Shown piece after piece: positions 8,462 through 17,281 of a stretch of 64,000 nucleotides of DNA (its first letter is position 1; every line of letters begins with the position of its first letter). The stretch is from Anaeromyxobacter oryzae (lineage in GTDB: Bacteria > Myxococcota > Myxococcia > Myxococcales > Anaeromyxobacteraceae): the NCBI RefSeq assembly GCF_023169945.1, contig NZ_AP025591.1:1386501-1450500 (forward strand). Direction: 5' to 3'. The notes beneath the pieces are model-generated. The model searched no databases, had not been told where the DNA came from, and worked only from the letters and a program-made list of their open reading frames with translations. The translations under genes were made by a program, and so were the position numbers.

Positions 8462-9468
8462 GCCGCGCCGCGCTCCTCCTGGCCCTCGCCGGCCTCGCCG
8501 TCGCGACCGCGCTGGTCGTGCACGCCGGGTTCGGGACGGTGCTCGCGGCGTTCGCGACCGCCGGGCTGGGCGTGGTCTGGGCGAGCCTCGTGCACGTCCT
8601 CCCCATGGCGCTCAACGCGCGGGCGTGGCAGCTCCTCGTCGGCCGGGGCTCCCCTGGGCCGCGGCGGCGCCGGTCGCTGCCGTTCTTCTTCTGGCTCGTG
8701 TGGGTGCGGGAGGCGGTGAACGGGCTCCTGCCCGTCGCGCGCATCGGCGGGGAGCTCGCGACGGCGCGGCTCCTGGTCCGCCGCGGCGTGCCCGGCCCGC
8801 AGGCGGCCGCCAGCCTCGTCGTCGACATGACGGCGAGTCTCGCGAGCCAGCTCGTGTTCACGCTCGGGGGCATCGCCGCCCTCGCCTCCCGCGCGCCGGG
8901 CGGACCGGTCGTCCGGACGTCCTGGATCGCCCTCGCCGCTGCGGCGCCGATCGTCGTCGCGCTCACGCTCCTTCAGCGCGCCGGCGCGTTCGAGACCACC
9001 GCCCGCCTCGCGCGTGCCGTCGCAGGGCGGCGGCTCGCCGCACTCGTGGGAAGCGGACGCAGGATCGATCGCGCGACCACGGCCGTGTACCGGCGCCCGG
9101 GGCGGGTCGCGCGCTGCGCGGCGTGGCAGCTCGCCGGGTGGGCAGCGGGCGGCGCGGAGATCTGGGCGTTCCTCGCGTTCGCCGGTCACCCCCTCACCGT
9201 CCCCGATGCGCTCGCCGTCGAGGCGATCGTCCAGGCGCTCTCGAGCGCGGCGTTCGTCGTGCCGGGTGCACTCGGCGTGCAAGAGGGCGCATTCGTGGCG
9301 GTCGGGGGCGCGGTCGGCCTCCCGCCTGATGCCGCGCTCGCGCTCGCGCTTGCCCGCCGCGCCCGGGATCTCCTCGTCTTCGCGCCCGTGCTCGCGATCT
9401 GGCAGTGGCGCGAGGCACGCGTAGTGCTAGGGGGGCGGCATCCCCGCGCAGGGGATGCGCTGTCCTGA
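8458..9468 (+). CDS. hpnL: HpnL-like integral membrane protein
   Basis: 336 residues with about eight membrane segments, of the lysylphosphatidylglycerol synthase transmembrane type (UPF0104). Conserved features include NARAWQLLVG, the VREAVNGLLPVARIGGELATARLL block and SSAAFVVPGALGVQEGAFV. Proteins like this in hopanoid clusters are named HpnL, with a suggested transport or flipping role. Starts at a GTG that overlaps the hpnJ stop (GTGA). The neighbours make the hopanoid assignment likely; the biochemical function is not established. Confidence 0.82.
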   Translation: MSRAALLLALAGLAVATALVVHAGFGTVLAAFATAGLGVVWASLVHVLPMALNARAWQLLVGRGSPGPRRRRSLPFFFWLVWVREAVNGLLPVARIGGELATARLLVRRGVPGPQAAASLVVDMTASLASQLVFTLGGIAALASRAPGGPVVRTSWIALAAAAPIVVALTLLQRAGAFETTARLARAVAGRRLAALVGSGRRIDRATTAVYRRPGRVARCAAWQLAGWAAGGAEIWAFLAFAGHPLTVPDALAVEAIVQALSSAAFVVPGALGVQEGAFVAVGGAVGLPPDAALALALARRARDLLVFAPVLAIWQWREARVVLGGRHPRAGDALS

Positions 9469-9613
9469 CTTTCGTCTAATGGCAGAAAGTGCCCACACGG
9501 GAGATTGCACGGACAGTCGCCCGGGCGGATGCTCACCAAAACGGATAGTCGAGTCGGGTCGTCCGGCGCGCGCTGCGCCGCCGTCATTCCTCGGTTCTCC
9601 GCGCGAGCGCGTG
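9469..9613 (+). promoter_or_regulatory. Longest internal gap of the hopanoid operon
   Basis: A 145-base gap precedes dxs, while every other junction in the operon overlaps or is under ten bases. It is less GC-rich in places (for example TTTCGTCTAATGGCAGAAAG) and could hold a separate promoter for dxs and downstream genes. No consensus promoter can be called with confidence. Confidence 0.3.
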
Positions 9614-11560
9614 ATGCAGCGACTCCTCGATCGCATAGACTCTCCGGGGCACCTCAAGGCGCTCCCGGTCACCGATCTCCCCCGGCTGTGCGAGGAGATC
9701 CGCGGCGAGATCGTCGCCGTGTGCGCGCGCACCGGCGGTCACCTCGGATCGTCGCTGGGCGCAGTGGAGCTGAATGTCGCGCTCCACTACGTCTTCGACT
9801 CCCCGATCGATCGCCTCGTGTTCGACGTCGGCCACCAGGCCTACGCTCACAAGCTCGTCACCGGCCGCCGCGATCGCTTCGCGACGCTCCGGACCGAGGG
9901 CGGCCTGGCCGGCTTCCCCGAGCGCGCCGAGTCGGAGCACGACGCGTTCGGAGTGGGGCACGCGTCGACCGCCATCAGCGCCGCGCTCGGCATGGTCGAG
10001 GCCCGGCGGATCGCGGGCGGCCGCGGCAAGGTGGTCGCGCTCGTCGGGGACGGTGCGCTCACGGGGGGTGTCGCCTTCGAGGGGCTGAACCAGGCCGGGT
10101 ACCTGCGCCGCGATCTGCTCGTCGTCCTGAACGACAACGAGATGTCGATCTCGCCGAACGTCGGCGCCGTGTCGGAGTGGCTCTCGAAGCGGCTCGCCTC
10201 GCCCTCCGCGGAGCGCGTCGAGCGGCTCGTGAAGGCCGTCCTCCAGGATGCGCCGCACGGCGCCCGGACCATCGACGTGCTTCACCGGGCGGTCGAGGCC
10301 GCGAAGGCCCTCGTCACGCCGGGCATGCTCTTCGAGGCGCTCGGGTTCCGGTACGTCGGGCCGGTGGACGGGCACGACGTCGGCGCCCTCGTCGAGACGC
10401 TCGCCGGCCTCGCCCGCCTCGAGGGGCCCGTGCTGCTGCACGCGCTCACGGCCAAGGGAAAGGGCTACGCGCCTGCGGAGGCCGACGCCGCGACCCGCGG
10501 GCACGCGCTGTCGTTCTTCGACCCCCGCACCGGCCGGCCGGCGACCCGGAGCTCGGGGCCGCCGCCGTACACGGACGTCTTCGCGCAGGCGCTCTGCGAC
10601 GAGATGGCCCGCGACGGACGGGTGGTGGCGATCACGGCCGCGATGCTCGAGGGGACCGGGCTGCGCCGCTGCCAGCGCCGGTTCCCGGACCGGACGTGGG
10701 ACGTCGGCATCGCCGAGCAGCACGCGGTCACGTTCGCGGCCGGCCTCGCGTGCGAGGGCGTCCGGCCCGTGGTGGCGATCTACTCGACCTTCCTGCAGCG
10801 CGCGCTCGACCAGATCATCCACGACGTCGCGCTGCAGCGGCTGCCGGTCACCTTCGCGCTCGACCGCGCCGGGCTCGTCGGCGCCGACGGGAAGACCCAC
10901 CAGGGCGCGTTCGACCTCGCCTACCTCCGGTGCGTGCCCGGCCTCGTGTTGATGGCGCCGTCCGACGAGAACGAGCTCCGGCACATGCTGCGCACTGCGC
11001 TCGAGCTCCCGGGGCCCGCCGCGTTCCGGTTCCCGCGGCGCGCAGCGGCCGGGGTCCCGGCCGAGGAGCCGCGAGCGCTGCCGGTCGGCCGGGCCCGCTG
11101 GCTCCGCGCCGGCGGCCCGCGGCCGGACGTCGTGATCGCCGCCGCCGGGGCGCCGGCCCTCGCCGCGCTCTCCGCCGCCGCGGCGCTCGGGGCCGAGGGG
11201 ATCGACGCCGCCGTCCTCGACGCCCGGTTCGTGAAGCCGCTCGACGAGGAGGCGCTCTGCGACGCGGTCACGGGTCCGCGGCGGCTCGTCACCGTCGAAG
11301 AGGGCTGCCTCGCCGGCGGCTTCGGCGCTGCCTGTCTGGAGGCGCTCGCGGCCCGCGGCGTCCTCGCCGACGGCGTCGCGGTCGCGCGGCTCGGGCTCCC
11401 GGACGCCTTCGTGGGGCACGGCGACGCGGGCCGGCAGCTCGCGGCGCTCGGGCTCGACGCGGCCGGGATCGCGCGGTCCGTCCGCGAGCTCCTCGGGGCG
11501 GAGAGACCGGCCGGCGACCGCCTCACCGCGCGCGCCGACCTGGGCCGGGCGACGGGATAG
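9614..11560 (+). CDS. dxs: 1-deoxy-D-xylulose-5-phosphate synthase
   Basis: 648 residues. It makes DXP from pyruvate and glyceraldehyde 3-phosphate with thiamine diphosphate, the first step of the MEP isoprenoid pathway. Visible motifs: GGHLGSSLGAVELN, DVGHQAYAHKL, the ThDP loop GDGALTGGVAFEGLNQAG, NDNEMSISPNVG, and the catalytic Glu in IAEQHAVTFAAGLA. The frame is open upstream, but the family start MxRLLDRIDSP fixes the ATG at 9614 (an adjacent GTG at 9611 is possible). Placement inside the operon links precursor supply to hopanoid synthesis. Confidence 0.95.
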   Translation: MQRLLDRIDSPGHLKALPVTDLPRLCEEIRGEIVAVCARTGGHLGSSLGAVELNVALHYVFDSPIDRLVFDVGHQAYAHKLVTGRRDRFATLRTEGGLAGFPERAESEHDAFGVGHASTAISAALGMVEARRIAGGRGKVVALVGDGALTGGVAFEGLNQAGYLRRDLLVVLNDNEMSISPNVGAVSEWLSKRLASPSAERVERLVKAVLQDAPHGARTIDVLHRAVEAAKALVTPGMLFEALGFRYVGPVDGHDVGALVETLAGLARLEGPVLLHALTAKGKGYAPAEADAATRGHALSFFDPRTGRPATRSSGPPPYTDVFAQALCDEMARDGRVVAITAAMLEGTGLRRCQRRFPDRTWDVGIAEQHAVTFAAGLACEGVRPVVAIYSTFLQRALDQIIHDVALQRLPVTFALDRAGLVGADGKTHQGAFDLAYLRCVPGLVLMAPSDENELRHMLRTALELPGPAAFRFPRRAAAGVPAEEPRALPVGRARWLRAGGPRPDVVIAAAGAPALAALSAAAALGAEGIDAAVLDARFVKPLDEEALCDAVTGPRRLVTVEEGCLAGGFGAACLEALAARGVLADGVAVARLGLPDAFVGHGDAGRQLAALGLDAAGIARSVRELLGAERPAGDRLTARADLGRATG

Positions 11561-11564
11561 GCGG

Positions 11565-12590
11565 ATGGCCAGGGTCCTCGTCACCGGCGCGAGCGGGTTC
11601 ATCGGCGCGAACGTCGCCCGCGTGCTGCTCGAGCACGGCGACGAGGTCCGCGCCCTCGTCCGGGCCGCCTCCGACCGGAGCAACGTCGCGGATCTGCCCG
11701 TGGAGGTCGTCGAGGGAGACCTCCGCGACGCCGACGCGGTGCGACGCGCGGTCAGGGGCTGCGTCCGCGTGTTCCACGTCGCCGCCGACTACCGGTTCTG
11801 GGCGCGCGATCCGCAGGAGCTGTACGAGTCGAACGTGCGCGGCACGGTGAACGTCCTCGACGCGTGCCTCGCGCACGGCGTGGAGCGCGTCGTCCACACC
11901 TCCACCGTGGGCACGATCGGCCTCTCCGGCCTGCCCCGCCCCTGCGACGAGGCCACCCCGCTCGCGCCGGGCCAGCTCACGAGCCACTACAAGCGCTCCA
12001 AGCTCGAGGCCGAGCGCGCCGCGCTCTCCTACGTCGCGGTCGGGCTGCCGGTGGTCGTGGTGAACCCCACCGCGCCGGTCGGCCCCTGGGACGTGAAGCC
12101 CACCCCGACCGGCCGGATCCTGGTGGACTTCGCGCGCGGCCGGATCCCGGCGTACGTGGACACGGGGCTCAACGTCGTCCACGTGCGCGACGTCGCGGAG
12201 GGGCACCGGCTCGCGGCCGAGCGCGGCGTCCCCGGCGAGCGCTACATCCTCGGCCACCAGAACCTCACGCTGCGCGAGATCCTCGGGACGCTCGCGGAGC
12301 TGCTCGGCCGCCGCCCTCCGCGCGTCCGCCTGCCGTACGCGGTCGCGTGGACCGCCGGCGCGGTCACCACCGCGCTGGCAGAGGTGACGCACCGGCCCCC
12401 CGCGTTCCCCCTCGAGGCGGTCCGCATGTCGCGGCGGCGGATGTTCGTCGACGCGGGCAAGGCGGTCCGGGACCTGGGGCTCCCGCAGACGCCCGTCCGC
12501 GTCGCCTTCCAGGACGCGCTCCGCTGGTTCTTCGAGCGCGGTTACGTGGCACAACCGGATCCGAGGATCGTCGCATGGGCATCCCGCTGA
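11565..12590 (+). CDS. hpnA: Hopanoid-associated sugar epimerase HpnA
   Basis: 341 residues, an extended short-chain dehydrogenase: NAD-binding TGASGFIGANVA at the N-terminus, catalytic STVG serine region and YKRSK (YxxxK). HPxxxFWA-type variation VAADYRFWARDPQELYESNV is typical of HpnA. Its role in hopanoid side-chain metabolism is not fully defined. Starts four bases after dxs and overlaps hpnH by 16 bases. Confidence 0.9.
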   Translation: MARVLVTGASGFIGANVARVLLEHGDEVRALVRAASDRSNVADLPVEVVEGDLRDADAVRRAVRGCVRVFHVAADYRFWARDPQELYESNVRGTVNVLDACLAHGVERVVHTSTVGTIGLSGLPRPCDEATPLAPGQLTSHYKRSKLEAERAALSYVAVGLPVVVVNPTAPVGPWDVKPTPTGRILVDFARGRIPAYVDTGLNVVHVRDVAEGHRLAAERGVPGERYILGHQNLTLREILGTLAELLGRRPPRVRLPYAVAWTAGAVTTALAEVTHRPPAFPLEAVRMSRRRMFVDAGKAVRDLGLPQTPVRVAFQDALRWFFERGYVAQPDPRIVAWASR

Positions 12591-13591
12591 AGCAGGCCGT
12601 CGCCGTCGGGAAGTACATCGTGGCCCAGCGCCTGCGCGGCCGGCGGCGGTACCCGCTCGTGCTGATGCTCGAGCCGCTCTACCGCTGCAACCTCGAGTGC
12701 GCGGGCTGCGGGAAGATCCAGCACCCGGAGGAGACGCTGCGGCGGATGCTCACGCCGGACCAGTGCTTCGCGGCGGCGGAGGAGTGCGGCGCGCCCGTCG
12801 TGAGCATCGCGGGCGGGGAGCCGCTCATCCACCCGAAGATCGGCGAGATCGTCGAGGGGCTGCTCGCGCGCGGGAAGATCGTCTACCTGTGCACGAACGC
12901 CATCCTCCTCGAGAAGAAGCTCGACCTGCTCCGCCCCGACGCGGGCCTCTCCCTCAACGTCCACCTCGATGGCGACGAGCGCCACCACGACGCCTCGGTG
13001 CAGCGCCCGGGCGTGTACCGCACCGCGGTGCAGGCGATCCGGGCGGCGAAGGCGCGCGGCTTCCGCGTGACCATCAACTGCACCATCTTCCTCGGCCACG
13101 CGCCCGAGGACCTCCACCGCTTCTTCGACGAGGTGACGGCCCTCGGGGTGGACGGGATCATGACGTCTCCCGGGTACGCCTACGAGCGCGCGCCGGACCA
13201 GGCGCACTTCCTCGTCCGCGAGCAGACCCGCGCCCTCTTCCGCGAGGTGTTCCGGCCCACCGCCGAGCACGGCTGGGCCTTCAACCACTCGCCGCTCTAC
13301 CTCGACTTCCTCCAGGGCAAGGTCGACTACCAGTGCACGCCCTGGGGCAGCCCGAACTACGGGATCTTCGGGTGGCAGCGCCCGTGCTACCTGTTCTCCG
13401 AGGGCTATGCCTCCACGTTCCGGGAGCTCATGGAGACGACGGACTGGGACCGGTACGGGACCGGCCGCCACCCGAAGTGCGCGGACTGCATGATGCACTG
13501 CGGATACGAGCCGACCGCCGTGGAGGACAGCATGGCATCCGTCGGGAGCGTCGTCCGCTCGGTCCGCTCGGTCTTCGGAGGAGCCCGGTGA
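12575..13591 (+). CDS. hpnH: Adenosyl-hopene transferase HpnH (radical SAM)
   Basis: 338 residues. Radical SAM motif CxxxCxxC at C38, C42, C45 (CNLECAGC) followed by GKIQHP, and SIAGGEPLIHPKI; a C-terminal cysteine set CADCMMHCGYEPTAV is present. HpnH adds the 5'-deoxyadenosyl radical to diploptene, forming adenosylhopane, the first committed step of extended hopanoids. The ATG lies inside the end of hpnA and the TGA overlaps the GTG of fni, so translation is probably coupled. Confidence 0.94.
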   Translation: MGIPLKQAVAVGKYIVAQRLRGRRRYPLVLMLEPLYRCNLECAGCGKIQHPEETLRRMLTPDQCFAAAEECGAPVVSIAGGEPLIHPKIGEIVEGLLARGKIVYLCTNAILLEKKLDLLRPDAGLSLNVHLDGDERHHDASVQRPGVYRTAVQAIRAAKARGFRVTINCTIFLGHAPEDLHRFFDEVTALGVDGIMTSPGYAYERAPDQAHFLVREQTRALFREVFRPTAEHGWAFNHSPLYLDFLQGKVDYQCTPWGSPNYGIFGWQRPCYLFSEGYASTFRELMETTDWDRYGTGRHPKCADCMMHCGYEPTAVEDSMASVGSVVRSVRSVFGGAR

Positions 13592-14655
13592 CGACGCCGC
13601 CGCCCGATCGCAAGGACAGCCACCTCGCCCTCGCCCTCGAGCGCGGCGTCGAGTTCCCGGACGGCGACCCGACCGGCTTCGGAGCGCTCCGGCTCGACCA
13701 CGACGCGCTGCCCGAGCTGGACCTCGACGAGGTCGACACCGGGACGACGCTCCTCGGGAAGCGGCTCGCGGCGCCGCTCGTCGTGGGCGCGATGACGGGC
13801 GGCACGCCGCGCGCGGGGGAGATGAACCGGCGGCTGGCGCTCGCCGCGGCCCGGTGCGGGGTCGGCTTCGCGCTCGGGTCGCAGCGGAAGATGCTCGCCG
13901 ACCCGTCCACGCGCGCCACGTACGCCGTTCGGGAGGCCGCGCCGGACCTGCCGCTCGTCTTCGGGAACGTCGGGGCGGTCCAGCTCAACTACGGCGTCGG
14001 CCTGCCAGAGCTCCGGCGCCTCGTCGCCGACGTGGGAGCCGACGCGCTGAACCTGCACCTGAACCCGCTCCAGGAGGCGATCCAGCCCGGGGGCGACACG
14101 CGGTTCTCGTCGCTCGTCCCGAAGATCCGCGCCCTCGCGCCGGACGTCGGCGTTCCCGTGCTCCTGAAGGAGGTCGGCTCCGGGATCTCCGAGACGACGG
14201 CGCTCAAGATCCGGGACCTCCCGGTGGCGGGCGTCGAGACGGCCGGCGTGGGCGGCACGTCGTGGTCCTGGATCGAGAGCCTGCGGACGGCGGACCCGGT
14301 GAAGCGGGCGGTCGGCGAGCGGTTCACGCGGTGGGGGATCCCGACCGCGGAGAGCGTCGCGACCTGCCGCCGCGTCCTCCCGGACCGGATCGTCGTGGCC
14401 TCCGGCGGGATCCGCGACGGCCTCGAGGTCGCGAAGGCGATCGCGCTCGGCGCGGACGCGGCCGCCGTCGCCCTCCCCATCCTCCGCGCCGCGGAGCGCT
14501 CGGTCGAGGACGCGGTGGCGGTCGTCCTCCGGATCGTGGCCGAGCTCCGGACCGCGATGTTCCTCACCGGCGCGCGCACGGTGGCGGACCTGCGCACGCG
14601 GCGGCTCGTCCCGATGCGCGACCTGGCAGCGGGGCCGCGAGGGGACGCGCGATGA
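13588..14655 (+). CDS. fni: Type 2 isopentenyl-diphosphate delta-isomerase
   Basis: 355 residues, FMN-dependent TIM-barrel enzyme interconverting IPP and DMAPP. Family hallmarks: RKDSHL near the N-terminus, VGAMTGGTPRAGEMNRRLA, SQRKML, FGNVGAVQL, LHLNPLQEAIQPGGDT, VLLKEVGSGIS, GVGGTSWSWIES and ASGGIRDGLEVAKAIALGAD. GTG start overlapping hpnH. With dxs it supplies the allylic precursor for C30 synthesis within the operon. Confidence 0.94.
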   Translation: MTTPPPDRKDSHLALALERGVEFPDGDPTGFGALRLDHDALPELDLDEVDTGTTLLGKRLAAPLVVGAMTGGTPRAGEMNRRLALAAARCGVGFALGSQRKMLADPSTRATYAVREAAPDLPLVFGNVGAVQLNYGVGLPELRRLVADVGADALNLHLNPLQEAIQPGGDTRFSSLVPKIRALAPDVGVPVLLKEVGSGISETTALKIRDLPVAGVETAGVGGTSWSWIESLRTADPVKRAVGERFTRWGIPTAESVATCRRVLPDRIVVASGGIRDGLEVAKAIALGADAAAVALPILRAAERSVEDAVAVVLRIVAELRTAMFLTGARTVADLRTRRLVPMRDLAAGPRGDAR

Positions 14656-16328
14656 CGGGCGTGGGCGGCGACGGGCGCGTCGACGCCCTCGTGATCGGGG
14701 CCGGGATCTCCGGCCTGGTCGCCGCGACGGATCTGGCCGCGAGGGGACACCGGGTCCTCGTGGTGGAGCACGACCACCAGGCGGGCGGCCTCATGGCCGG
14801 GATGCGCCGGCGCGGGTTCCACTTCGACGTCGGCTGCCAGTCGTTCGAGGACATGGGCATCGTCTTCCCGCTCCTCGACGCCTACGGCCTCTCGGACCTC
14901 GCCACCTTCCGGCGCGCGCGCTATCGGCTCGCGATGCCGGGGCTCGACGTGGACGTCGAGTCGATCCCGCAGGTCCGGGCGGCGTTCCAGCGGGCGTTCC
15001 CGGACTCCGCCGCCGCGTTCGGGCGCGTCTTCGACCTCCACGCGCGCACCTCCGAGCTCATCCGCGCGCTCTTCGTGCCGGAGCGCATCCCCCACGTGGT
15101 GGATGGCGGCGGCGCCTCGCTGGCGCGCTGGGTGCTCGGGGCCCTCGGCGGCTCCTCGCCCGCCGCGCTCGTCCGGCGCGTCCGCGACCTCCGCACCTGG
15201 ATGCTCGAGGACTTCGAGCGCTGGTACGCGCGGGAGCTCCCGCCGTCCTCCGCGCGCGACCTCCTCTCGCGGTGCGGGTACACCGGCATGAACGTCTTCG
15301 TCGCCTCGGCGTTCTGGCATCTCTGGGCGGACGACTACTGGTACCCGGAGGGCGGGCTGCAGGCGTTCTTCGAGCGGTGGGTGGCGCGGCTCGAGGCGCG
15401 CGGCGTCCGCTTCATGTTCAAGCGCACGGTGACCGCGCTCGAGGTGCGCGGCGGGCGCGTCGAGGCGGCGGTCACCCACCACGGCGAGCGGCTCGCCGCG
15501 GACGAGGTGGTCTACACCGGCGATCCCCGACAGGCGCTCCGCCTCGTCGGCCGCGAGCGGTTCCCGCCGGCGCGCGCGGCGCGCCTCGAGCGGACGCGCC
15601 ACTCCGACGCGCTCGTCTCCGTCTACCTGGGGCTCGACCTCGCGCCGGAGGCGCTCCGCGAGCGGCTCCGGACCGCCCACGTCTTCTACTTCCCGGACCC
15701 GGGCTGCCGGACCGCGCTCGACGCCGACGCCGGCGCGCACCGGAAGGCGTTCCTCGAGGTGACCGCGCACGGGCTGTTCGATCCGACCCTCGCGCCGCCG
15801 GGGAAGACCGCCGTCGTGCTCCAGGCGTTCACCCGGCACGACTGGCAGGACGGCTGGGGCACCGGGCTCACCGGCGACACCGCGCGCGAGGAGCGCGGCA
15901 CGCCGCGCCCGCCCGCGTACCGGGCCCTGAAGCGCCGCGTCGCCGACGACCTCCTCGCGACCTTCGAGCGGCTCGTCCCGGGCGCGTCGTCGAGGGTCGA
16001 GTTCCTCGACGTCGGCGCACCGCCCTCCACGGTGCGCTTCACCCGGAACGCGTTCGGCGGGAGCTGCGGGTTCGCCCTCGACTGGCGCAACTTCCCGTTC
16101 GCGCTCCCGCTCGGCAACGCCGCGACGCCGCTCGCGAACCTCCACGCCGCCGGCCACTTCACCGTCTGGCCGGGCGCGGTGCCCACCGCCGCCCTCTCCG
16201 GGAAGATCGCCGCCCGCCGCGCCGACGCGCGCCTGCGGGCCCGCAGGCCCCGCCCACGCCCCGTCGCGCCGGCGCCGGGTGGCGCGGCAGAGGATCTCGC
16301 TGCAGAACCAGGAAGGGGGGCCGCATGA
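14652..16328 (+). CDS. FAD-dependent desaturase-type oxidoreductase
   Basis: 558 residues of the phytoene dehydrogenase/HpnE superfamily. N-terminal FAD Rossmann motif VIGAGISGLVAATDL with VVEHDHQAGG; a C-terminal AAGHFTVWPGAVPTAALSGKIAA segment matches the FAD-closing motif of CrtI-like enzymes. In many hopanoid operons HpnE reduces hydroxysqualene to squalene; this protein is larger than a usual HpnE, so it may serve that role or act on a carotenoid-like polyene. Overlaps both neighbours by four bases (ATGA). C-terminal 30 residues are Arg/Ala/Pro-rich and probably disordered. Confidence 0.75.
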   Translation: MTGVGGDGRVDALVIGAGISGLVAATDLAARGHRVLVVEHDHQAGGLMAGMRRRGFHFDVGCQSFEDMGIVFPLLDAYGLSDLATFRRARYRLAMPGLDVDVESIPQVRAAFQRAFPDSAAAFGRVFDLHARTSELIRALFVPERIPHVVDGGGASLARWVLGALGGSSPAALVRRVRDLRTWMLEDFERWYARELPPSSARDLLSRCGYTGMNVFVASAFWHLWADDYWYPEGGLQAFFERWVARLEARGVRFMFKRTVTALEVRGGRVEAAVTHHGERLAADEVVYTGDPRQALRLVGRERFPPARAARLERTRHSDALVSVYLGLDLAPEALRERLRTAHVFYFPDPGCRTALDADAGAHRKAFLEVTAHGLFDPTLAPPGKTAVVLQAFTRHDWQDGWGTGLTGDTAREERGTPRPPAYRALKRRVADDLLATFERLVPGASSRVEFLDVGAPPSTVRFTRNAFGGSCGFALDWRNFPFALPLGNAATPLANLHAAGHFTVWPGAVPTAALSGKIAARRADARLRARRPRPRPVAPAPGGAAEDLAAEPGRGAA

Positions 16329-17281
16329 CGACGCTGACCACCGCCGCGCCCGCGAGCGGGAGCGACCGGGCCCGGGGATACGCCGAGTGCTGGGCGATCC
16401 TGCGGGAGCACGGGAAGACGTTCCACGTGATGGCGAAGCTGCTCGGGCCCGAGCGAGGGGACGCGATCGCCGCGCTGTACGGCTTCGCCCGGATCGCCGA
16501 CGACCTCGTCGACGAGCGCCCCCCGGACGCGCGCCCGGAGGCGATCCGGGCCGAGCTGCACCAGATGCTCGCGGACCTCCGCCGCGCGGTCGCGGGCGAC
16601 GCGCCGAACGCGCGGTACCTCGTCCTCGGCGAGACCATCCGCAAGTACGGGATCCCGCTCGAGCCGTTCGACCACCTCGTGGCCGGGCTCGAGATGGATC
16701 TCGACGGCCTCCGCTACGGCACGTTCGCGGACCTCGAGCACTACTGCTACCGCGTCGCCGGCACCATCGGGCTCATGATCACGCCCGTCGCCGGCTACCG
16801 GGAGGGGACGGCGGCCCTCGAGCACGCGAAGACGCTCGGCACGGCCATGCAGCTCACGAACATCCTGCGCGACGTGGGCGAGGATCACGCCCGCGGCATG
16901 ATCTACCTGCCGGAGGAGGACCTCGGCCGGTTCGGGCTCTGCGCCGGCGACCTCCCGCGCCAGGCGAACGACCCGTCGTTCCGGGCCCTCATGGAGTTCG
17001 AGATCGCGCGGGCGCGCCGCCTCTACGACGAGGGGCTCGCCCTCATCCCGCTCATGACCACCGCCCGCGGACGCGCCGCGTTCCAGTTCGCCGCCGACGC
17101 CTACGGCGCCATCCTCGACAAGATCCGCGCGAACGGGTTCGACGTGTTCTCGCGGCGGGCGTCGCTGACCGTCTCGGAGAAGCTCTCGATGATCCCGGTC
17201 TCCACCTGGCGCGCGTGGCGTGCGGGCCTGGCGGGCCGCCACGAGGGGCCAGCGGGGAACGGGCGCCCGCACGCGCCATGA
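16325..17281 (+). CDS. Squalene/phytoene synthase family protein (HpnD-like)
   Basis: 318 residues, all-helical trans-prenyltransferase head-to-head condensing enzyme. First Asp motif DDLVDE, second NILRDVGEDHARGMIYLP, and the YGFARIADD and YCYRVAGTIGLM family blocks are present. In a hopanoid operon it should condense two farnesyl diphosphates toward presqualene diphosphate or squalene. Only one such gene is present, whereas HpnC/HpnD pairs are usual, so it could be HpnD with HpnC elsewhere, a complete squalene synthase, or a phytoene synthase. Confidence 0.82.
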   Translation: MTTLTTAAPASGSDRARGYAECWAILREHGKTFHVMAKLLGPERGDAIAALYGFARIADDLVDERPPDARPEAIRAELHQMLADLRRAVAGDAPNARYLVLGETIRKYGIPLEPFDHLVAGLEMDLDGLRYGTFADLEHYCYRVAGTIGLMITPVAGYREGTAALEHAKTLGTAMQLTNILRDVGEDHARGMIYLPEEDLGRFGLCAGDLPRQANDPSFRALMEFEIARARRLYDEGLALIPLMTTARGRAAFQFAADAYGAILDKIRANGFDVFSRRASLTVSEKLSMIPVSTWRAWRAGLAGRHEGPAGNGRPHAP

